This document shows, in pieces, positions 1 to 5,432 of a stretch of DNA of 10,391 bases (positions within the stretch are counted from its first letter, which is position 1; every line of letters starts with the position of its first letter). The DNA is from CAZVAR01 sp964625225 (GTDB lineage: Bacteria; Pseudomonadota; Alphaproteobacteria; JAJUGE01), in NCBI GenBank assembly GCA_964625225.1, contig CAZVAR010000131.1, positions 1-10,391 on the forward strand. The letters are read 5' to 3'. The translations under genes and the position numbers were made by a program. The notes under the pieces are model-generated. The model was not told where the DNA came from. It made no database searches and saw nothing but the letters and a program-made list of their open reading frames with translations.

Positions 1-963
1 AACGGTGATGATGCCAAGCTCCTTCGAGGTCGGGAAGCGGCCGAAGGAGGCGGCGTAGCCGATGTCGAACAGCTCGTCGATCGAATGCGCCCGATAGACG
101 TCGTACTGGCGCAGCAGCGTGTCGAACACCGCGTCCGAGCCGGTCAGCGACGCCGTATGCGAGGCCGCCGCCGCGCTGCCGACATCGGACTTGCCGACCT
201 TCATCAGCACGACCGGCTTGCGCGCGGCGCGGGCGATCTCCAGCGCCTCGACCAGCTTTCCGGGGTCGGTGATGCCCTCCATGTAGCCGAGCACTACCTT
301 GGTGTTCGGATCGAGTGCCATGTAGGCGAGACAGTCGGAAAACTCGACGTCGCACTGGTTGCCCGTGGTCGCCCAGAGGTTCAGCCCGTAGCCGCGCTCG
401 CGCGCCAGAATGAAGCAGTGCGCGCCGAAGGCGCCGGACTGGCTGGCGATGCTAATGGTGCCGGCGGTCGGCCCCTTGTCGATGATGCCGCTGGAGAAGG
501 TGGCGATCATCCCGTTGTAGGCGTTCATCGTGCCCATGCAGTTGGGCCCGAGCACCCGCATGCCGGCGTCCGCCGCGATCGCCGCGATCTCGCGCTGGTC
601 GCGCGCCCCCGCCTCGCTGATCTCGGCGAAGCCGGAGGAGAGGATGATCGCCGCCTTGACGCCCTTCTCGGCGCAATCGACGACCGCCTGCCGGACGAGC
701 GGCTGCGGCACGACCACGATCGCCATGTCCACCGGGCCGTCGATGTCCCGCACCGACTTGAAGGCCGGAATGCCCTGGATCTCGGGATAGTTCGGGTTGA
801 CCGGCAGAATGCGGCCCTTGTAGCCGGCGATCTTCATGTTGTGGATCGGCCGGCCGCCGATCTTGGTGAAATCGGACGACGCGCCGATGATGGCGACGCT
901 GTCGGGGCTGAAGAACGGGCGCAGGCTCTCGGCGCGAATCCGGTTTTCGCTCTTATCAGGCAT
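1..963 (-). CDS. NDP-forming acyl-CoA synthetase, N-terminal part (cut by window edge)
   Basis: The 321 residues visible belong to the acetate/acyl-CoA ligase (ADP-forming) family, which links acyl-CoA thioester cleavage or formation to a nucleotide through a phosphohistidine. Residues 18-130 form a Rossmann-like CoA-binding domain (SVAIIGASSDFTKIGGRPI, then VNPNYPEIQG and GPNCMGTMN). The next domain is of the succinyl-CoA-ligase type (SIASQSGAFG) and contains KVGKSDVGSAAAASHTASLTG, in which His269 is the expected phosphorylated histidine. Family members are usually about 700 residues and end with an ATP-grasp domain, so more than half should lie left of the window. The ATG at 963-961 is preceded by an AGGGGA ribosome site. 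The acyl substrate cannot be told from the sequence. The family call is firm; whether the enzyme runs toward acyl-CoA or acid is open. Confidence 0.9.
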   Translation of the reverse strand, partial: MPDKSENRIRAESLRPFFSPDSVAIIGASSDFTKIGGRPIHNMKIAGYKGRILPVNPNYPEIQGIPAFKSVRDIDGPVDMAIVVVPQPLVRQAVVDCAEKGVKAAIILSSGFAEISEAGARDQREIAAIAADAGMRVLGPNCMGTMNAYNGMIATFSSGIIDKGPTAGTISIASQSGAFGAHCFILARERGYGLNLWATTGNQCDVEFSDCLAYMALDPNTKVVLGYMEGITDPGKLVEALEIARAARKPVVLMKVGKSDVGSAAAASHTASLTGSDAVFDTLLRQYDVYRAHSIDELFDIGYAASFGRFPTSKELGIITV

Positions 964-1174
964 TGGTGGTCCCCTGGCGGCGTTCGAGCGTTCCGAAGGC
1001 GCGCCGCGTATCGCGAGGGTGCAGGCTAGAGGAGAGCCCCCGCTTGTCAAGCGCACGGCCCGGCGGGAGCGCATCGCGGGTTCGCTCAGGAGGTGCCGCC
1101 ACCCGATCGCCCGCCGCGGAGGAACAGCCGCCGGCAGCGCACACGGATGCGGCGGGAGCGAGCGCGCCCGCGGC

Positions 1175-1203
1175 GGCCGGCCCGGAACAGCTCCCGGCCG
1201 GCC
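1175..1203 (-). terminator. Hairpin downstream of the hibernation-factor gene
   Basis: The arms 1175-1185 and 1194-1203 pair over 10 bp with one bulged base and an 8-base loop. The hairpin starts about 20 bases past the stop of the minus-strand HPF/RaiA-like gene. There is no T-tract, so it could act as a weak intrinsic terminator or as a 3' end stabiliser. The rest of the 259-base gap (964-1222) holds nothing else I can support. Confidence 0.4.
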
Positions 1204-1222
1204 TCGCGCGGCGGCGGCTCGG

Positions 1223-1579
1223 TCAGGTCTTTCCGGCCGCGTGGTGAGCCCGCAACCGCCCGATCCGCCCCTGCAACTGGCGCTCGGCCGCGTCGAAGGC
1301 CTCGCGCAACGCCATATACGCGTCACGCGCCGTCGCCTCGTCGTGCACGTCGTTGCTGGCGTGGATGTCCTCGCCGGGAACGGCGACATCGATGCGGAAC
1401 AGAAAATATTTCGGGACCGGCTGGGTCTGGCTGCGCTGCGTCACCTCGCCGACGACGCGACAGGAGATCACTCCCGACCACAGCGTCGCAAGCTTCTCGG
1501 CCCGGCGCCGCGCCTCCGCCTCCAGAGCGTCGGAATGATCCATGTTGCGGAACGTGACCTCGATAGGGATTGTGCTCAT
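1223..1579 (-). CDS. HPF/RaiA (S30AE) family ribosome hibernation protein, short form
   Basis: This 118-residue protein resembles the HPF/RaiA family, which binds the decoding channel of the 30S subunit and silences or stores ribosomes in stress. The visible pattern is the single S30AE fold: an N-terminal strand (IPIEVTFRNMDHSDALE), a helix rich in Arg/Glu (AEARRRAEKLATLW), central strands (KYFLFRIDVAVPGEDIHAS) and a C-terminal helix (DAYMALREAFDAAERQLQGR). It lacks the C-terminal dimerisation domain of long HPF, so it should act as a short HPF/YfiA-like factor. The ATG at 1579 was chosen because it opens the recognisable domain and has AGGAAG about 8 bases upstream; a longer in-frame reading up to 1807 has no family sequence. 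An FNR-like box lies about 110 bases upstream. The family is distant enough that the exact sub-type is unsure. Confidence 0.8.
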   Translation of the reverse strand: MSTIPIEVTFRNMDHSDALEAEARRRAEKLATLWSGVISCRVVGEVTQRSQTQPVPKYFLFRIDVAVPGEDIHASNDVHDEATARDAYMALREAFDAAERQLQGRIGRLRAHHAAGKT

Positions 1580-1664
1580 CCTCGATCTTCCTGCTGCTGT
1601 CGGTTGAACTGCGCCACGGGATGCGGCGGGCTGCCTGCCCCGATCGTGAAGCCGCCGGCCCCAG

Positions 1665-1674
1665 AAGTAAAAAT
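1665..1674 (-). promoter_or_regulatory. Possible -10 region for the hibernation-factor gene
   Basis: On the minus strand this reads ATTTTTACTT, the only A/T-rich patch in this GC-rich gap. It lies about 17-25 bases downstream of the FNR-like box and 86 bases upstream of the HPF start codon. TTTACT matches four of six bases of TATAAT. The spacing places the box centre near -39 to -41, close to the -41.5 usual for activators of this family at class II promoters. Confidence 0.35.
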
Positions 1675-1690
1675 GGCTGCCGGTCGAGCT

Positions 1691-1704
1691 TTGATCCAGG
1701 TCAA
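1691..1704 (-). promoter_or_regulatory. FNR/FixK/Anr-type operator
   Basis: TTGATCCAGGTCAA matches the family consensus TTGAT-N4-ATCAA at nine of ten defined positions, and is a near-perfect dyad centred at 1697.5. FNR, Anr and FixK proteins activate genes under low oxygen from such sites. An A/T-rich patch lies at the right distance only on the minus strand; the equivalent place on the plus strand is GC-rich. This points to the HPF-like gene as the target. Confidence 0.6.
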
Positions 1705-1905
1705 CGCAAGAGAGTCCGCATCCCGGCCCGGCTTTCCCGGATCGGCCCGGCCGCGGCAGCTGCGCGCGGCCCGCAGAGGCCGGCACTGCCGGGCCCGGCG
1801 GCGGCACTCCGCTGCGTTGCGGTCATCAAACTCCCCTTTCCGACCCCGACCCGATCTGGAATGCTGCCATACATAGGCCGGCCGCATTCATAACAGGAGG
1901 AGACG

Positions 1906-3534
1906 ATGGTAGGGAAACGGCGGAAATTCTGGGGCTGGGGCAATGTCGGCGAGGGCTTCACCGACGAAGAGATGAAGCCGTTCGAGGCCATGTTCGCCGA
2001 GGCGTTCGGAGTGGACGGCTTCACGGTGGACCCCTTCCCCACCGCCGAGGAGATCGAGCTGGCCCCGCCGCGCTTGCAGATCCCGGCCAGCCTCGAGGCG
2101 GTCTGCACGACCGACAAATACGAGCGCCTGGTCCACACCTTCGGCCGCTCCTTTCACGAGCAGGTCCGGATCATGGCGCGCGATTTCCGCAATGCGCCGG
2201 ACGTGGTCGCCTACCCCCGCAATGAGCAGGACGTGATCGACCTGCTCGACTGGTGCAGCCGGTCCCGCGCCGCAGCGATCCCGTTCGGCGGCGGCTCCAG
2301 CGTGGTCGGCGGCGTGCATCCCGCCGTCGGCGACGGCTATGCCGGGACGGTCTCGATCGACATGGCGCGCATGAACCGCGTCCTGGAGGTCGACAAGATT
2401 TCGCGCGCGGCGCGCATCCAGGCCGGCGTCTACGGTCCGCACCTGGAGGAGCAGCTCAAGCCGCACGGCCTGACGCTGCGCTACTACCCGCAATCCTTCC
2501 AGTTCTCGACCTTCGGCGGCTGGATCGCCACCCGCGGCGGCGGGCATTTCGCGACCCTTTATACGCACATCGATGACCTGATCGAGAGTGTGCGGGTCGT
2601 CACGCCGGCCGGCGTGCATGATTCGTTCCGCCTGCCGGGCTCGGGTGCCGGACCCAGCCCGGACCGCTTCTTTCTCGGCTCCGAAGGCACGCTCGGGATC
2701 ATCACCGAAGGGTGGGCGCGGCTGTTCGAGCGGCCGGTGTTCCGGGCCAATCGCGCGGTCGAGTTCGAGAACTATATGGACGGCGTGCGCGCCGTCCGGG
2801 CGATCAGCCAGGCGGGCCTCTACCCGGCCAATCTGCGGCTCCTGAATCACAATGAGGTGCGCTTCAGCGGTACCGGCGACGGGCACGCGGCCATCCTGAT
2901 CATCGGCTTCGAGTCGGCCGACCACCCGCTCGACGCCTGGATGGCGCGAGCGCTGGAATGTGCGCAGGACCATGGCGGGGTGATCCCCGAGGAAGCGCAG
3001 CAGGCCGCGGACGATCCGCGCGCAGGCGCCGCCGGCCGCTGGCGCGAGGCCTTCATCAAGGGCGGCTACATGCGGGAGATGCTGACCGCCCGCGCGATCA
3101 TCAAGGAAACCTTCGAGACCAGCATCACCTGGGACCGGTTCGAATCCTTCTACGAGGCCGTTCACGAGGCGACGCTGTCGGCGGCGCGGGAGGCCACGGG
3201 CCGCGGCGCCGCGGTATCGTGCCGCTTCACCCACGTGTATCCGGACGGCCCGGCGCCCTACTTCACCTTCCAGGGCATGGGCACGCGCGGACGGCTCTCC
3301 GAGCAGTACGACATCGTCAAGAACGCCGCGTCCGACGCGATCATCCGTCACGGCGGCACGATCACCCACCATCATGCCGTCGGCCGGGACCACATGCCCT
3401 GGTACCGGCAGCAGCGCTCGGACATGTTCGGCCGGGTCCTGGCCGCGGCGAAGGGGGCGCTCGATCCGGCCGGGATCATGAACCCGGGCGTTGTGGTGCC
3501 GCTCGAGCAGATCCGCGGCGCGCAAGCGGGGTGA
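1906..3534 (+). CDS. FAD-binding oxidoreductase resembling alkyl-DHAP synthase (AGPS-like)
   Basis: This 542-residue flavoprotein belongs to the VAO/PCMH fold family and is closest, as I recall it, to alkylglycerone-phosphate synthase. That enzyme swaps the acyl group of acyl-DHAP for a fatty alcohol in ether-lipid synthesis. The N-terminal RRKFWGWG resembles the family's opening motif. The FAD pyrophosphate loop is PFGGGSSVVGG (126-136), the second FAD segment PQSFQFSTFGGWIATRGGG (195-213) and GSEGTLGIIT (258-267). The C-terminal cap has ETFETSITWDR (401-411), PYFTF (451-455) and the triple histidine THHHAVGR (His488-490) that AGPS uses in catalysis. AGPS itself is about 600-660 residues including targeting sequence. 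Many bacterial homologues have no proven ether-lipid role, so the substrate is open. The ATG has a strong AGGAGGAG site. The next gene starts 5 bases after its stop. Confidence 0.85.
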   Translation: MVGKRRKFWGWGNVGEGFTDEEMKPFEAMFAEAFGVDGFTVDPFPTAEEIELAPPRLQIPASLEAVCTTDKYERLVHTFGRSFHEQVRIMARDFRNAPDVVAYPRNEQDVIDLLDWCSRSRAAAIPFGGGSSVVGGVHPAVGDGYAGTVSIDMARMNRVLEVDKISRAARIQAGVYGPHLEEQLKPHGLTLRYYPQSFQFSTFGGWIATRGGGHFATLYTHIDDLIESVRVVTPAGVHDSFRLPGSGAGPSPDRFFLGSEGTLGIITEGWARLFERPVFRANRAVEFENYMDGVRAVRAISQAGLYPANLRLLNHNEVRFSGTGDGHAAILIIGFESADHPLDAWMARALECAQDHGGVIPEEAQQAADDPRAGAAGRWREAFIKGGYMREMLTARAIIKETFETSITWDRFESFYEAVHEATLSAAREATGRGAAVSCRFTHVYPDGPAPYFTFQGMGTRGRLSEQYDIVKNAASDAIIRHGGTITHHHAVGRDHMPWYRQQRSDMFGRVLAAAKGALDPAGIMNPGVVVPLEQIRGAQAG

Positions 3535-3539
3535 CGGCG

Positions 3540-3788
3540 ATGCTCGAGCTCCGCCCCAATTGCGAGTGCTGCGACCACGACCTGCCGCCGGCCTCGCCTG
3601 ACGCCATGATCTGCTCGTTCGAGTGCACCTTCTGCCGGAGCTGCGCCGAGGGCGTACTGGCCGGCCGCTGCCCGAACTGCGGCGGCGAACTGGTCCGGCG
3701 CCCCGTGCGTCCGGCAGACAAACTGGCGAAGTTTCCGGCCTCGACGCAACGGAAGGTCAAGCCGCAGGGCTGCGCGCCCGCTGCCTGA
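3540..3788 (+). CDS. DUF1272 domain protein, small cysteine-rich
   Basis: This 82-residue protein matches the DUF1272 family, whose function is unknown. It has nine cysteines clustered as CECC (8-11), CSFECTFCRSC (25-35) and CPNC (44-47), a layout suggesting one or two zinc sites, followed by the family's conserved basic tail GGELVRRPVRPADKLAKFPAS. The ATG at 3540 lies 5 bases after the TGA of the flavoprotein gene and uses a GGGGTGA site in that gene's end, so it is probably translated by coupling. The last dozen residues (KVKPQGCAPAA) are not typical and may be disordered. It could act as a small nucleic-acid or protein-binding zinc factor, but that is inference. Confidence 0.88.
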   Translation: MLELRPNCECCDHDLPPASPDAMICSFECTFCRSCAEGVLAGRCPNCGGELVRRPVRPADKLAKFPASTQRKVKPQGCAPAA

Positions 3789-3806
3789 ACCGCACCGGGG
3801 TAGCGC

Positions 3807-3838
3807 TTGAAATTCGACGCCGGCACATCACTTATTAG
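3807..3838 (+). promoter_or_regulatory. Candidate promoter of the cold-shock gene
   Basis: TTGAAA at 3807-3812 matches five of six bases of the -35 consensus. The A/T-rich patch CTTATTAG at 3831-3838 follows at a slightly long spacing of about 18-20 bases. Transcription from here would give the cold-shock gene a 5' leader of a little over 110 bases, as in the long leaders known for cspA-type mRNAs. Confidence 0.3.
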
Positions 3839-3961
3839 GGTGTCGACCCGTCTGGTTCGGCCTGCCCGCTCTCGACCGAGCGCCGGACCGGGACAACCGT
3901 GCCAAATCGAGGTTGATCCGTCGCGCACGCCTGCGCGGCGGCACGCTCTAGGAGGCCGAAT

Positions 3962-4168
3962 ATGGCGACTGGCACGGTCAAGTGGTTCAATTCCCAGAAG
4001 GGATACGGGTTCATTCAGCCGGAGGACGGCTCGAAGGACGTGTTCGTGCACATCTCGGCGGTCGAGCGCGCCGGTATGCGCGACTTGCGGGAGGGCCAGC
4101 GGGTCAGCTACGAGCTGGAGCGTGGCAACCAGGGTAAGATGGCAGCGGTCAATCTCCGCGCCGACTGA
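3962..4168 (+). CDS. CspA-family cold-shock protein
   Basis: This 68-residue protein is a single cold-shock domain, an OB-fold RNA/ssDNA chaperone that melts mRNA structure in cold or other stress. Both RNA-binding motifs are intact: KGYGFI (13-18, RNP1) and VFVHIS (27-32, RNP2). The opening MATGTVKWFNSQKG is typical of the family. AGGAGG lies six bases before the ATG. The gene is followed at once by a perfect 11-bp GC-rich hairpin and then by infA, rpsU and carD on the same strand. Which CspA paralogue it is, and whether cold induces it, cannot be read from the sequence. Confidence 0.96.
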   Translation: MATGTVKWFNSQKGYGFIQPEDGSKDVFVHISAVERAGMRDLREGQRVSYELERGNQGKMAAVNLRAD

Positions 4169-4171
4169 GCC

Positions 4172-4197
4172 GGAGGGGGCGGCCCGCCGCCCCCTCC
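4172..4197 (+). terminator. Perfect hairpin between cspA-type gene and infA
   Basis: The arms 4172-4182 (GGAGGGGGCGG) and 4187-4197 pair perfectly over 11 bp around the loop CCCG, starting three bases after the cold-shock stop codon. There is no T-run after it. It could terminate or partly terminate transcription, or protect the 3' end of the cold-shock mRNA, so that the cold-shock gene is expressed above its neighbours. Confidence 0.55.
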
Positions 4198-4218
4198 ACC
4201 ATCTGCACCCTGCTAACC

Positions 4219-4231
4219 TGTTGTGACAACA
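4219..4231 (+). promoter_or_regulatory. Perfect palindrome upstream of infA
   Basis: TGTTGT-G-ACAACA is a perfect inverted repeat with a one-base centre, in a GC-poor patch that ends 18 bases before the infA start codon and just ahead of its ribosome site. The one-base centre makes an RNA hairpin unlikely, so a DNA operator is the better reading. No specific regulator is recognised. Confidence 0.3.
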
Positions 4232-4249
4232 CACTGAGGGAGAGAGCGA

Positions 4250-4525
4250 TTGGCTAAAGAGGAACTACTGACATTCGAGGGGACCGTGGTCGAGCTGCTT
4301 CCCGACACGCGGTTCCGCGTGCAGCTCGACAACGGTCACGAGACGTTGGCCTACAGTTCGGGCCGCATGAAGAAGAACCGGATCAAGGTGCTGGCCGGCG
4401 ACCGGGTCACGGTCGAGATGACGCCCTACGATCTCACCAAGGGGCGCGTCACCTTCCGGCACAAAGACGAGCGGGCAGCTCCGCCGGGCGGTGCGTCCAG
4501 ACGGCCGCAGTTCCGGCGCCGCTGA
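4250..4525 (+). CDS. infA: Translation initiation factor IF-1, TTG start and basic C-terminal extension
   Basis: The 91-residue product is IF-1, the OB-fold factor that occupies the 30S A site during initiation. Residues 1-72 follow the family closely (AKEELLTFEGTVVELLPD, FRVQLDNGHETLAYSSGRM, GDRVTVEMTPYDLTKGRVTFR). IF-1 usually ends about there; this one continues with about 19 residues rich in Arg, Pro and Gly (ERAAPPGGASRRPQFRRR) that could contact RNA. The start codon is TTG at 4250, giving the canonical M-A-K-E start; GAGGGA is spaced 8 bases upstream, and no ATG gives a better fit. The position between cold-shock and S21 genes, and the tail, suggest a second IF-1 copy, but the rest of the genome is not visible. 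Confidence 0.95.
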   Translation: MAKEELLTFEGTVVELLPDTRFRVQLDNGHETLAYSSGRMKKNRIKVLAGDRVTVEMTPYDLTKGRVTFRHKDERAAPPGGASRRPQFRRR

Positions 4526-4603
4526 CCCATCCCCGAAGTACCGCGCCGGTGCCCATGCGCTACGCCGGCGGCTCATGGCGGCGCAGCGCAAGGAGGCCCA
4601 CCG

Positions 4604-4807
4604 ATGCAGGTCCAAGTCCGCGACAATGACGTGAACCAAGCGCTTCGCGTGCTGAAGCGCAAGATGCAGCGCGAAGGCGTGCTGCGCGAGCTGAAGCGCC
4701 GCCGCAGCTACGAGAAACCCTCGGAGCGGCGGGTCCGCGAGAAGGCCGAGGCGGTACGGCGGCACCGCAAGATGCTGCGCAAGCGCATGGCGAATCTCGG
4801 CTACTAG
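4604..4807 (+). CDS. rpsU: Ribosomal protein S21
   Basis: The 67-residue product is bS21, a small basic 30S protein that lies near the 3' end of 16S rRNA and affects start-site selection. Its sequence is typical: VQVRDNDVNQALRVLKRKMQREG, then the highly basic helix KRRRSYEKPSERRVREKAEA and RHRKMLRKRM. The ATG at 4604 has the full AAGGAGG site 8 bases upstream. It follows infA by 78 bases and precedes a CarD-type gene by 79. Genomes of this group often carry more than one rpsU, so this may be a condition-specific copy. Confidence 0.96.
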   Translation: MQVQVRDNDVNQALRVLKRKMQREGVLRELKRRRSYEKPSERRVREKAEAVRRHRKMLRKRMANLGY

Positions 4808-4820
4808 GCGGCCCCCCGCC

Positions 4821-4838
4821 GGTCCGGCCTGGCGGACC
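4821..4838 (+). terminator. Small hairpin after rpsU
   Basis: GGTCCG (4821-4826) pairs with CGGACC (4833-4838) around a 6-base loop, 13 bases past the rpsU stop. Only 6 bp and no T-run, so it is weak support for a terminator or processing site. Confidence 0.25.
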
Positions 4839-4886
4839 ACTGCCTCTGGACGAGCCCGGCTCCGTGCCCGGCGGGAGATTTGGCCG

Positions 4887-5384
4887 ATGTGCCCCAAATT
4901 CAAACCGAACCAACAGATCGTTCACCCGAAACACGGCCTCGGCTGCATCGGCACGCTGCGCGAGGAGGATGTCGGCGGGCATAAGGGCCGGTATCTCACC
5001 GTGGCCTTTCCCCGGACGGCCCTGACCATCCGCATTCCCGAGGCCAAGCTGGGCAGTTCCGGGCTGCGTCACCCGGCGAGCGCGGAACAGATGCGCGCGG
5101 TGCTGGCCGTCCTGACCGGCCCGCCGGCCGCGCCGCAGGGCCATTGGGGCCGATACGCCGCGGAGTACGGGCAGAAGCTCAACAGCGGCGACCCGAAGCT
5201 GCTGGCCGAGGTCATGCGCGACCTCAAGGAGCGCCGGCACAACGGATGGGGCTCCAGGCTGTTCAAGGAGGCGTTGCTCCGGCTGGCAGAGGAACTGGCG
5301 GTCGTCGAAGGGGTCGCGGTCGACGCGGCACAGGCGCGAATCGAGGAGCTGTTGTTCCCGGCCGCCCCTGCCGCGGGGACCTGA
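4887..5384 (+). CDS. CarD/CdnL-family RNA polymerase-binding transcription regulator
   Basis: This 165-residue protein has the two-part layout of CarD/CdnL factors, which bind the RNA polymerase beta subunit and stabilise open promoter complexes. Residues 5-58 form the polymerase-interacting Tudor-like domain (FKPNQQIVHPKHGLGCIGTL). Residues 84-156 form the helical DNA-binding domain: HWGRYAAEYGQKL, SGDPKLLAEVMRDLKER and FKEALLRLAEELAVVEGV. Trp87 lines up by eye with the tryptophan of mycobacterial CarD (NWSRRYKANLEKLASGD) that wedges into the upstream edge of the -10 DNA. The N-terminal domain is fairly divergent, so this may be a paralogue of the housekeeping copy. GGAG lies 9 bases before the ATG. 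It ends the plus-strand island and meets the MFS gene head-on. Confidence 0.9.
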   Translation: MCPKFKPNQQIVHPKHGLGCIGTLREEDVGGHKGRYLTVAFPRTALTIRIPEAKLGSSGLRHPASAEQMRAVLAVLTGPPAAPQGHWGRYAAEYGQKLNSGDPKLLAEVMRDLKERRHNGWGSRLFKEALLRLAEELAVVEGVAVDAAQARIEELLFPAAPAAGT

Positions 5385-5397
5385 CCCGGCCGATCGC

Positions 5398-5417
5398 CGG
5401 CCGGCCCACGCCGGCCG
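5398..5417. terminator. Hairpin between convergent genes
   Basis: CGGCCGGC (5398-5405) and GCCGGCCG (5410-5417) pair perfectly over 8 bp around the loop CCAC, in the 48-base gap between the stops of the CarD-type and MFS genes. Its place suggests a two-way terminator, though neither side has a T-run. Confidence 0.45.
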
Positions 5418-5432
5418 TCCGCATTGCGATCG

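Larger units (their letters stand above)
1580..1905. other. Divergent intergenic region between hibernation-factor and flavoprotein genes
   Basis: These 326 bases separate the minus-strand HPF-like gene from the plus-strand flavoprotein gene. They hold an FNR/FixK-like box (1691-1704), an A/T-rich patch (1665-1674) that may be a -10 region for the minus strand, and the strong ribosome site AGGAGGAG just before 1906. Reading frames across it show no recognisable protein. I see no convincing plus-strand promoter; the ATACATA patch near 1869-1875 is the only candidate and has no matching -35. Confidence 0.6.

Noticed and set aside
85..1029. A 314-codon plus-strand frame over the acyl-CoA synthetase
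   Set aside because: Its sequence is Arg/Ala/Asp-rich noise, while the opposite strand gives a continuous conserved enzyme.
1888..3525. A long open frame on the minus strand, antisense to the flavoprotein gene
   Set aside because: It mirrors codon bias of the plus-strand gene, has no recognisable domain, and the plus frame has clear FAD and HHH motifs with a strong ribosome site.
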